Positions 45,379 to 52,997 of a stretch of 64,000 nt of DNA are shown one piece after another. The notes below the pieces were generated by a model. It searched no databases and was not told where the DNA came from. It saw only the letters and a list, made by a program, of their open reading frames with translations. Every line of letters starts with the position of its first letter. The first letter of the stretch is position 1. The DNA lies in the NCBI GenBank assembly GCA_016840825.1, contig JAEORN010000212.1, positions 1 through 64,000 on the forward strand, read 5' to 3'. Position numbers and translations under genes: made by a program. Source of the stretch: Candidatus Thorarchaeota archaeon. GTDB lineage: Archaea; Asgardarchaeota; Thorarchaeia; Thorarchaeales; Thorarchaeaceae.

Positions 45379-46056
45379 ATGAGGGGTAGATTGCCGATTC
45401 TTTTCCTGTTAGTGACCCTCCTCTTTTTGGGAGTAAATGTAAGCGCAGCAAATACACAAGGTCTTTCTTGGGGTGTATTAGTTGGTGATCGAATCGATTA
45501 CACATTGAGCGTCTATTCTGAAGGATATGAAACAACATACTTGACCAACGGTACTTTTGATTGCTATGTAACGATAAAGTCACTTCCAGACATCCCTGCC
45601 ACCGTTAATACAATCCCAAATTTGCAGCCACAGAATTACAATCAGTCGTTCCTGAATGGAACAGAGTATGCTTTCGCATGGATTGCTGTTCCTATAGGAA
45701 ATTGGACTCTATTTACGGAGATACTAGAACAATCCATGACGAGTTTTGATAATGTGACCTTCATTGATACTGCAACGGAATGGGGCTATGATGCTTTTCT
45801 GAGATTTTTATCCTCTAACCTGACTCAAATATTGCGTGTATCAAAGTCTGATGGTGCAATGAATTACCTTAGGCATGTGCAATCTTGGACTTCAGGAATA
45901 TCATATTATAGGACGGAAATGATAAGGAAAGGCTTGCTAGGTCCTTGGAGTGTCCCTCAGACAATCTCAATCGTCATCACAGTGGCAAGTATTGGAATTA
46001 TTGTTAACTTTGGTGTAATGATTATTCGACAGAAATCAAGAACAAGCTTCAGCTGA
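45379..46056 (+). CDS. Signal peptide/one-TM protein, tandem family member 4
   Basis: 225 residues. Signal peptide (LPILFLLVTLLFLGVNVSA), 'ANTQGLSWGVLVGDRIDYTL', 'FAWIAVPIGNWTLFTEILE', 'VTFIDTATEWGYDAF', and a C-terminal TM helix with a longer basic tail (RQKSRTSFS). It resembles member 1 in the 'SLPDIPATVNTIPN' segment. A 286-base gap separates it from member 3; I see no gene in that gap, only a TATA-like stretch near 45312. Confidence 0.82.
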   Translation: MRGRLPILFLLVTLLFLGVNVSAANTQGLSWGVLVGDRIDYTLSVYSEGYETTYLTNGTFDCYVTIKSLPDIPATVNTIPNLQPQNYNQSFLNGTEYAFAWIAVPIGNWTLFTEILEQSMTSFDNVTFIDTATEWGYDAFLRFLSSNLTQILRVSKSDGAMNYLRHVQSWTSGISYYRTEMIRKGLLGPWSVPQTISIVITVASIGIIVNFGVMIIRQKSRTSFS

Positions 46057-46106
46057 CCTAAGGAATGAAGATTCTCTGTTTAGCTCCTAATGACTTATTG
46101 CACAGC

Positions 46107-46158
46107 TTTATAAGGGCCCCCTTTATAAGCCCCCTTTATAAGCAAGTCCCTTATAAAT
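46107..46158 (+). promoter_or_regulatory. Array of four TATA-like elements upstream of the TBP gene
   Basis: TTTATAAG occurs at 46107-46114, 46122-46129 and 46135-46142, with GC-rich (mostly C) spacers, and CTTATAAAT follows at 46150-46158. Spacing is about 13-15 bases. The gene product binds TATA boxes, so autoregulation by its own protein is an obvious possibility. Confidence 0.75.
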
Positions 46159-46177
46159 AGAGGAGATTCGTTATACC

Positions 46178-46762
46178 ATGCCCAGACCGCAACCAAAGAC
46201 AAAGATCGAGAATGTAGTCGCTTCAGTTATCCTAAACCAGAGGCTTGACTTGGACGAGATTGCTGCCACCATGCCGAACGTCGAGTTCGACCCTGAGCAA
46301 TTCCCGGGTCTTGTCTATAGGCTCAAGAAACCGAAGACTGCCACCCTGATCTTCAACTCGGGCAAGATGGTCTGCACTGGCGCTAAGAGTGAGAAGGAGG
46401 CAAAGCGTGCAGTCCACCGAATTGTTAAGAACATAAAAGAGGCAGGAATTGAGATAACTGGCAAACCCATCATTGTAGTTCAGAATATTGTTGCCAGCGC
46501 TAGCCTAGGTGCAGAGCTCAACTTGGAGCTTGCAGCAATGAAGCTTGAAAATACGCTCTATGAACCAGAGCAGTTCCCAGGTCTTATCTACCGAATGAGA
46601 GACCCTAAGGTTGTTATTCTTCTATTCGGTTCTGGTAAGCTTGTTATCACTGGTGCGAAGTTCGAACCTCAGATTGATGAAGCAGCAGAGAAGGTTATGG
46701 ACAGACTCCTTGAATTAGGAGTCATGCGAGTACCTGAAGGCGAAGACTGGGATATCGATTAG
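46178..46762 (+). CDS. tbp: TATA-binding protein
   Basis: 194 residues. General transcription factor that bends promoter DNA and recruits TFB and RNA polymerase. Two direct repeats form the saddle: first 'IENVVASVILNQRLDLDEIA' with 'FDPEQFPGLVYRLKKPKTA', second 'VQNIVASASLGAELNLELAA' with 'YEPEQFPGLIYRMRDPKVV'; each ends in a 'FxSGKxVxTGAK' strand. Acidic C-terminus (GEDWDID), as in many archaeal TBPs. GAGGAG lies about 12 bases before ATG. Local GC is a little higher than in neighbours, as expected of a highly expressed core gene. A strong terminator follows. Confidence 0.97.
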   Translation: MPRPQPKTKIENVVASVILNQRLDLDEIAATMPNVEFDPEQFPGLVYRLKKPKTATLIFNSGKMVCTGAKSEKEAKRAVHRIVKNIKEAGIEITGKPIIVVQNIVASASLGAELNLELAAMKLENTLYEPEQFPGLIYRMRDPKVVILLFGSGKLVITGAKFEPQIDEAAEKVMDRLLELGVMRVPEGEDWDID

Positions 46763-46780
46763 GCATTATACGATGCATGA

Positions 46781-46817
46781 ACCCCAGTCCAAATCTGGGG
46801 TCATCTTTTCTTTTTTT
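46781..46817 (+). terminator. Hairpin terminator of tbp
   Basis: ACCCCAG (46781-46787) and CTGGGGT (46795-46801) pair around a seven-base loop, followed by CATCTTTTC and seven T. Strong intrinsic-type terminator. Confidence 0.8.
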
Positions 46818-46862
46818 AGAATAATTGGAAATATCAGGAGAAGCAGTCACATCGGACAAACG

Positions 46863-46870
46863 TTATATAG
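46863..46870 (+). promoter_or_regulatory. Probable TATA box of the histidine kinase gene
   Basis: TTATATAG lies about 80 bases before ATG 46949. Motif and position only. Confidence 0.4.
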
Positions 46871-46948
46871 GTGAATATTTCCTAATAGTATATCATAGGA
46901 TAAGATTATTTCCAAATTGAAACTTGAAAACTGAGTGGCGGTGCTGCG

Positions 46949-48253
46949 ATGCAATATCTACCCATTGAATTCGTCTTAGAATCATCTGCAATCTTCTCAG
47001 GGGTAATATTTGCATTAGTTTCACTTTTTGGAATCTACTATTATTCTACTGATATCCAATACAGAAGATGGGCTATTACGCATCTGGCATTCTGGATAGC
47101 ATTCCTTCCGCCAAATATCTTCATAGGTCTACCCTACGCAGGGGATTTCGTTAGTATGCTGCTAAGAGTATTTGCATGCATACTCTTACTCAGAGCATTC
47201 AACTTTAGGAGATTGTCAAAACTCTCCAATCATATTACCCATCCAGCCACTTTCTTAGGAATTTCGATGTTCTGGATTGTTGTTGTAACATCCTCCCTCC
47301 CCTCAAATGTATCAGCCATTCCAACATGTACACTAATGGCGATGACTTTCTTTTATGTCTCCAAAGAGATACTTTGTAATAGAAAAGATAGGAGTAAGAT
47401 ATGGCTATCAGCGGGAGTTTCATATCTCCTGTGGGGTCTTGCTAGCATTCCGATGATATTCTTCCCTATCTTCCCTGAGCTAATTATCGCTGGATATGTT
47501 CAGTTCATAGGACAAGCTTTGGTCATGATTACCATGTTCCTTTCCTTCATAGGCAGCACTCGAAGACGTGTTCAAGAGAATCTCAGGTTGACGACAGTCC
47601 TTTCCAGTCTCATATCACACGACCTTCGGAATTATCTAAATGTCACACAAGGAGCAATTCAGTTGGTTGAAGGAAATGATGAAGAATCTCGCGAAATGCT
47701 TCAAACTGCAATGAGATCCTTAGACTCAGCGTCAGATTTCATCAACCGTGTGAGAAGTGTATGGATAGATTTGGGGGCCCAAATAATCCACATCGATGAT
47801 TTCGATATATGTGAAATCATAAGAGAGGTGACGAATCGTGCAATTAAAGAACATTCACTGAAAGAAGGTCAGATCATAATTGATTGTGAATGTAAGTCCT
47901 ATGTAAGCACCACTCCATTAATTTCTCAAGTAATATGGAATATTATTGATAACTCAATTCGTCATTCACGCACCGAACCAGAAATTTCAATATCAGCATA
48001 TTCTTCATCATCAATTGACCTTGTAATCATGGACAGAAGTGGAGGCCTTTCACCTCAAATCAAGAAGGCGCTTCTCACGAAGGAAGAGTCCAAGAATGGT
48101 TATGGATTGGGACTCATGCTAATCAGGGAAATTACTGACATTTTTAGCATTCCAATCGATGTCATTGATAGAGTTGAGGGACAAGATGTTGTTGGCTCAA
48201 TATTCAAATTATCACTCCCCCACTCGGGGGGAGTTCCAGTCAGCAAGAGCTAA
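46949..48253 (+). CDS. Membrane sensor histidine kinase
   Basis: 434 residues. Six or seven TM helices fill residues 10-203 and form an integral sensor. Then a short coiled linker, the phosphoacceptor box 'LISHDLRNYLNV' (His 224), N-box 'VIWNIIDNSIRHSR', G1 'MDRSGGLS' and G2 'GYGLGLMLIREI'. These are the HisKA/HATPase_c parts for autophosphorylation. No response regulator or other two-component gene is adjacent, so it is an orphan here. The end (SIFKLSLPHSGG) is the usual ATPase terminus. Signal unknown. It converges on the site-2 protease gene. Confidence 0.9.
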   Translation: MQYLPIEFVLESSAIFSGVIFALVSLFGIYYYSTDIQYRRWAITHLAFWIAFLPPNIFIGLPYAGDFVSMLLRVFACILLLRAFNFRRLSKLSNHITHPATFLGISMFWIVVVTSSLPSNVSAIPTCTLMAMTFFYVSKEILCNRKDRSKIWLSAGVSYLLWGLASIPMIFFPIFPELIIAGYVQFIGQALVMITMFLSFIGSTRRRVQENLRLTTVLSSLISHDLRNYLNVTQGAIQLVEGNDEESREMLQTAMRSLDSASDFINRVRSVWIDLGAQIIHIDDFDICEIIREVTNRAIKEHSLKEGQIIIDCECKSYVSTTPLISQVIWNIIDNSIRHSRTEPEISISAYSSSSIDLVIMDRSGGLSPQIKKALLTKEESKNGYGLGLMLIREITDIFSIPIDVIDRVEGQDVVGSIFKLSLPHSGGVPVSKS

Positions 48254-48282
48254 ATCCCTAGGGGAATTCTTCTTTCAGATCC

Positions 48283-49533
48283 CTAGAAGAAAGATAATGT
48301 CAGTGGAGGGATTGACAGAACCAACACAATCATTGCAATTACGAAAAGTATGATTCTTGATTTCGATACAGGAACCGTATCATCAAGTGCTCCCGGATGC
48401 CCGCTTCCCGAGGACAATGCAAAGACAAGTATCGCCATCAACCAGAATCCAAGTAGAAACATTACGACAATAGCACCATATCCAACATATTTGTGGATTC
48501 GCTCATCCATTATGGCTCTTAGCGCATGACCTCCATCCAATTGACCAGCTGGGAATAGGTTCAAAGCTGTAACCAGACAGCCCACCCATGCTGCAAAACC
48601 AACTGGATGCAAATAGATTGTTCCTCCAGCAGGGATATAGTCCACAAAGATCATCTCAAGTAGAGAGAATATCAATGGGACTGCAAGACTTCCCGACTGA
48701 TTTGGATAGGCTGCATCTATTGCGGCAATTTGGTCAGCTGTCACTGGAACAGATAAGAAGAAACCAACAACTAATGCAACAAGAGTAACGATGAATCCCG
48801 CGAAAGGACCTGCTAGACCAAGATCAAGTAGGTCACTCCTGTTCTTTGGTGGACTCTTTTGTTGAATGAACGCACCAAATGTGCCACCAATTTGCGGTAA
48901 GCCAGGTATGAAGTATGGTGGTGTTGCATCGATACCTCGATGCTTTGCCATTTGATAGTGTCCCATCTCATGAGTGCCAATAATTCCCATTAGTGCAAGC
49001 ATGAAGATTCCAGTAGTGAAGACGACATCCCATGGAGTATATCCTTGTGGATAGAACAACGCAAGAAAGACCTCACTTGAAGCCTGTAAGAATCCTCCAA
49101 GGGCGATTGAAGCGAGAGTAGCGATGAAAAGTGCTTTGTTTATTCTTGTGTCACTCTTTGGTTGTCGTTCCTCTGGAACGAAGCGTGTATAATAGATACC
49201 CTCAGCCTTATCCTTCCATCTAATGATAGGCCACACCTTGAGTTCCTTGGACCGTTGATGAATCTTTTCAAATACCTCTCGCTGAATTTCAGGCTCCGGT
49301 ATATTATTAGCATCCACGTTCGCAGGTTCTGAATAAGTACCATCACTTGTCTGAGATTCACTGAAAACTCCTATTGTCTTGGAACCTGCTCGTTTCCATC
49401 TGTAGAGAAAGGTCGGCATACCGTATTCCATTTGACTAGCAAGAATTTCAAAGTCTTCCTTCAGAATTGTCTCAACCTCAGTGAAGGTGGGATAGCTTAG
49501 TACACTGCTGTAAGGGGAATCATCAACAGACAA
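48283..49533 (-). CDS. Site-2 protease family M50 metalloprotease
   Basis: 416 residues. Residues 1-125 are a soluble domain (TFTEVETILKEDFEILASQ), then several TM helices. The zinc site HEMGH (188-192) sits in a TM helix, the middle has 'IGGTFGAFIQQKSPPKNRSDLLDLGLAGP'-type sequence (broken here by design into 'IGGTFGAFIQ' and 'LDLGLAGPFAGF'), and the second catalytic motif is 'LFPAGQLDGGHALRAI' with the metal-binding Asp. These proteases cut TM substrates within the membrane, often to release regulators. TTG at 49533 is the best start; no clear ribosome-binding site, so a leaderless transcript is possible. Confidence 0.9.
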   Translation of the reverse strand: MSVDDSPYSSVLSYPTFTEVETILKEDFEILASQMEYGMPTFLYRWKRAGSKTIGVFSESQTSDGTYSEPANVDANNIPEPEIQREVFEKIHQRSKELKVWPIIRWKDKAEGIYYTRFVPEERQPKSDTRINKALFIATLASIALGGFLQASSEVFLALFYPQGYTPWDVVFTTGIFMLALMGIIGTHEMGHYQMAKHRGIDATPPYFIPGLPQIGGTFGAFIQQKSPPKNRSDLLDLGLAGPFAGFIVTLVALVVGFFLSVPVTADQIAAIDAAYPNQSGSLAVPLIFSLLEMIFVDYIPAGGTIYLHPVGFAAWVGCLVTALNLFPAGQLDGGHALRAIMDERIHKYVGYGAIVVMFLLGFWLMAILVFALSSGSGHPGALDDTVPVSKSRIILFVIAMIVLVLSIPPLTLSFF

Positions 49534-49614
49534 TTTATCGCATACTCCATGTTCTCAAGATTGTTCGGAATCTCTCGGCTATGCCTATAAGAGTATCCGC
49601 TTGTGCAGATACAT

Positions 49615-51528
49615 CTATAATTCGAAATTATTAGCAAATTCAAAGGCATCATGGATACATTCTAGCAGATTCATATTCCTTTTCGCGGAACCAATTACTC
49701 CCACAGGATGCTCTGTTTTCTGGAGCTTTTCGAGTAATCTAGTTCGTGGGACAGGAGAACTTGCCACGATGACAGTATCAGTTTCGATCATAGACATTGC
49801 ATCACCAAAACTGATCATTATGTATTTTGATGTGATCTGAGAGATCTCTGCTTGCTTGTGTATATTCACACCTCGTTCTTTAAGGGCTTTCATAATCACC
49901 CATCTAGTAGACAAACCTATGTCTTCGCCTACTCGATCTTCGAGGACAAACAGGTCCACCGATTCGGATCGCCCAGCGGCATAAAGGGCGGTATGGCACC
50001 CTATTGAATTGCCACCAATAACAGAAACTTTACCCAGATCATCACTTCTGGAACTAAGCACATCAAATGCGGATGTGACATTGGGTCCTTCCACGCCATC
50101 TATGGGAGGAGCACCTGGGATGGTCCCTGCCGCAATTATTGTGAAATCGAAACCACCGGAGGTAAGACCAGATAAAGTAGCTTCATGACCAAGTTTGACG
50201 GTCACACCCAGACGATCAAGTTCTCTCCGCATATGGATGACATATGATACATACTCTCCTCGAAGTGGGACTCGTGCCAGCAGATTTAACAATCCTCCCA
50301 AGTGCTTTTCCTTTTCATAGACAGTGACATCGAATCCTCTCATAGCTAAGATTCGTGCTGCCTCCATTCCAGAAACACCACCTCCAACTATAGCGATTCG
50401 ACCATTCCCCTTTGGACCCAACTGTCGTTCTGTTTCGTAACCAGCAAGTGGATTAATGGCACAAATTACAGGTTCAAGTTTGAATACATTATCCAAACAT
50501 CCTAGATTGCATGCTATGCAATTTCTAATCTCTTTACTCCGGTTTGTTCTGATTTTTTCTAAAATCTCAGGATCGGCAATAAAACCACGTGACATTCCGA
50601 TAAGCTTCGCTTTTCCTCGTTGTAGGATTTTTTCTGCGACTGTAGGACTGTTTATCCTATTGCAAGCCACCACCGGAACATCAACAACATCAGAGATAGC
50701 CTCAGCCAAATAGGCATAATGACCACGAGGAACATCCATTGTTGTTTGAGGAATCCTTGTTTCATGCCAACCTCCAGTTACATTGATACTATCAACACCA
50801 GCCCGAACCAACCAAGGTGCGAGTTTCATATTGTCCTTGAGTTTCATACCATTCTCTATGAAGTCCTCTCCACTCATTCTATAGAAGATTGGATAGTCAT
50901 CGCCAACATGAGCTCGGACAGATTCAATAACCTCAAGCACGAACTTTGCTCGGGATTTCAAATCGCCATTGTACTCATCCTTTCTCTTATTTGTGGATCT
51001 TGCTAGAAATTGATTGATTAGATATCCTGCAGACCCTATTATTTCTACAGCATCAAAGCCAGCTTCTTTCGCTCTTGATGCTGCGGTACCAAAATTCTCA
51101 GTAGTTCGTTTAATCTCATCAATTGATAAAGAACGAGGAGTTGACCTAAATAATCGACTGGGCACATTTGAAGCCGAAACAGGTTCTGCTCTTAGGAGTA
51201 TGGGATGCGAATATCGACCTGCATGATACAATTGAGCTGCTACAGGAACATCGAAGTCATGAATTGCCTTCACTAATTGTGTAAGCCCTTCTATGTGGGT
51301 TTCATCACTAATTCCAATCATAGTAGGCCCACTTCTACCTAGATTATCAATGTAGCAGCCACCAACAATGATTAGTCCAGGATGATATCTAGCACGAGCA
51401 CGATAGAACTCGATGACTCTATCATTGATGATGCCATTACCATCGCAATAGCCAAGATGCGTAGCCAGCATAACGGCTCTATTCCTAAGATATAATCCGC
51501 TAATGTTAATTGGTTCCAACAGAATCAT
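49615..51528 (-). CDS. NADH:flavin oxidoreductase / 2,4-dienoyl-CoA reductase-like iron-sulfur flavoprotein
   Basis: 637 residues. N-terminal Old Yellow Enzyme-type TIM barrel with FMN ('AAQLYHAGRYSHP', 'GFDAVEIIGSAGYLINQFL'), cluster motif 'CIACNLGCLDNVFKLEPVIC' for a 4Fe-4S cluster, and C-terminal NAD(P)/FAD domains beginning 'GRIAIVGGGVSGMEAARIL' and again 'KVSVIGGNSIGCHTALYA'. This is the FadH/trimethylamine-dehydrogenase layout that reduces unsaturated acyl-CoAs or enones. The usual HGAHGYL substrate motif is IGSAGYL, so the catalytic His is replaced and the substrate may differ. Eight bases after the metallo-beta-lactamase gene: one operon. Confidence 0.9.
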   Translation of the reverse strand: MILLEPINISGLYLRNRAVMLATHLGYCDGNGIINDRVIEFYRARARYHPGLIIVGGCYIDNLGRSGPTMIGISDETHIEGLTQLVKAIHDFDVPVAAQLYHAGRYSHPILLRAEPVSASNVPSRLFRSTPRSLSIDEIKRTTENFGTAASRAKEAGFDAVEIIGSAGYLINQFLARSTNKRKDEYNGDLKSRAKFVLEVIESVRAHVGDDYPIFYRMSGEDFIENGMKLKDNMKLAPWLVRAGVDSINVTGGWHETRIPQTTMDVPRGHYAYLAEAISDVVDVPVVACNRINSPTVAEKILQRGKAKLIGMSRGFIADPEILEKIRTNRSKEIRNCIACNLGCLDNVFKLEPVICAINPLAGYETERQLGPKGNGRIAIVGGGVSGMEAARILAMRGFDVTVYEKEKHLGGLLNLLARVPLRGEYVSYVIHMRRELDRLGVTVKLGHEATLSGLTSGGFDFTIIAAGTIPGAPPIDGVEGPNVTSAFDVLSSRSDDLGKVSVIGGNSIGCHTALYAAGRSESVDLFVLEDRVGEDIGLSTRWVIMKALKERGVNIHKQAEISQITSKYIMISFGDAMSMIETDTVIVASSPVPRTRLLEKLQKTEHPVGVIGSAKRNMNLLECIHDAFEFANNFEL

Positions 51529-51536
51529 TGAATCAC

Positions 51537-52373
51537 TTATCCATAGAATTCATAGAAATGGTCAACCGTAATTGGCACTCTGTGTTGAGCGCCACCCTCA
51601 TGATATGTGGGAAGAAGTCCTCGCTCAAGGAAATCGTCTTTCGTGATTCCCTTCTCTAATGCATCTTTTACGCTATCTCTTAATTGAGATAGAAAATCAA
51701 TAGGATTCTCCAACTCATTATTATCGCATATAGAACCGTGTCCAGGTATTATGACATTATAGTCCTCTTGGATTATGTTCTTCAGGGTTAATATCCAATC
51801 ATCAGGATTACATGAGGGGTCCGCAGCATATGGAAATGATCCGTTGAAAATAAGATCGCCAATAAAGAGGATCTTCTCATCTCGGACAGCGATTGTACTT
51901 GATCCTGCTGTATGACCTCCTCTGTGTTCTACTATGAGCTCACTCGAGGTCCCAATGTATATTTGACTATCAAATAGAATATCTGGTAATTTTAGATCTA
52001 GATTTTGAACAGCAGTCCATAAATCGGGTCGTTCATCCTTTCTACTCCTCATGGACTCGATAATCGCATCTAATTTCCAGTGATTCATTAGGTTCTCATT
52101 ACATATCGCTCTCATCTTTGTTGAACCAATGCAGCATACATCACCAAGACCTTGAGCACCAAAGACATGATCACTATGACTGTGAGTGTATATCAGTTTA
52201 GTAATAGGTTTGCTAAATTGCTTGGTTGCCCATTCTCGAACCTTTTGTGTATGTGTATGAACCATCCCAGCATCAATGAATACAATTTGATCTTCCAGAA
52301 CAATTAGACCAAAGTTACCTCCCGTTTTCCCTGAAATATCTGCATAGACTATGTCTGATACCTTATCTAGCAT
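51537..52373 (-). CDS. Metallo-beta-lactamase fold hydrolase
   Basis: 278 residues. Motif 'YTHSHSDHVFGAQGL' (HxHxDH), later His in 'EHRGGHTAGSSTIAV', Asp in 'ILFIGDLIFNGSFP' and final His in 'VIIPGHGSICD' form the binuclear metal site. The family hydrolyses thioesters and lactones among others; an acyl-CoA or lactone thioester is a reasonable guess beside the dienoyl-CoA reductase-like gene, with which it is coupled. Cytosolic. Start ATG 52373. Confidence 0.9.
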   Translation of the reverse strand: MLDKVSDIVYADISGKTGGNFGLIVLEDQIVFIDAGMVHTHTQKVREWATKQFSKPITKLIYTHSHSDHVFGAQGLGDVCCIGSTKMRAICNENLMNHWKLDAIIESMRSRKDERPDLWTAVQNLDLKLPDILFDSQIYIGTSSELIVEHRGGHTAGSSTIAVRDEKILFIGDLIFNGSFPYAADPSCNPDDWILTLKNIIQEDYNVIIPGHGSICDNNELENPIDFLSQLRDSVKDALEKGITKDDFLERGLLPTYHEGGAQHRVPITVDHFYEFYG

Positions 52374-52454
52374 AACCTAGGAACTGGGATTCTCCTTCAT
52401 ATAGTTGCTCTTTTACTATAGAAATAGTCAGCGAGAGAACTGCAAAATCCATGA

Positions 52455-52889
52455 CTAGTCCTTGCGAGCTTTCATGTATTTCATGATCATCCAGACTATC
52501 ATAATTGCAACTCCAATAGATGCTAATAATAAGTAGAGTAGCAACAATGCTATGGGAGTATCAGCAATATCAAAGACCATTATATCTGCATACACTGCTA
52601 GCTGCATTGCAACGAAGAACACATTGATGCAACCGATGAATGAAATTGCCAATGGATTTGCACCTGCAACAAAGAGGGCACGAAGCATCTCAACTGCAAC
52701 AACCGCAATCAATAGTGAAGACAACCACAATAGGGTATAAGCTCTCATTCTTTGATCAGGAGTAGCAATTATAAGAAATGTAGTTGCGTAAAAGAGAATT
52801 ACATTGAATAGATTCAACATCACGTAGAGCATACCATATACTTTCGCTCTCTCTACTGATACCGCGCGAATACTGTTCTCCAAATTCAA
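52455..52889 (-). CDS. Four-TM membrane protein of unknown function
   Basis: 144 residues, four evenly spaced hydrophobic helices (about 20-42, 50-70, 80-100, 110-135) and a basic end (KYMKARKD). No recognised family. It lies between the lactate-permease-like gene and the metallo-beta-lactamase gene on the same strand, about 100 and 80 bases from each, so it may share their regulation. Confidence 0.6.
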   Translation of the reverse strand: MNLENSIRAVSVERAKVYGMLYVMLNLFNVILFYATTFLIIATPDQRMRAYTLLWLSSLLIAVVAVEMLRALFVAGANPLAISFIGCINVFFVAMQLAVYADIMVFDIADTPIALLLLYLLLASIGVAIMIVWMIMKYMKARKD

Positions 52890-52974
52890 ACCTCAAAATA
52901 CTTTGAATAGTATATTATACAAATAGAGATATGATTTTTGATTCGATTAGAGAATCATATTCCGCGATACGAAG

Positions 52975-52994
52975 TTGGGCCCTCAAAGGCCCAA
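52975..52994 (-). terminator. Hairpin after the lactate-permease-like gene
   Basis: TTGGGCC and GGCCCAA form a seven-base stem with a six-base loop immediately after the stop at 52998. There is no T-run on the minus strand, so it may be a processing or stabilising hairpin rather than a terminator. Confidence 0.4.
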
Positions 52995-52997
52995 GGG

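Noticed and set aside
42905..46056. Reading the four tandem proteins as a pilin or archaellin cluster
   Set aside because: They have ordinary signal peptides and a C-terminal TM helix, not the N-terminal class III signal and hydrophobic helix of archaellins or pilins.
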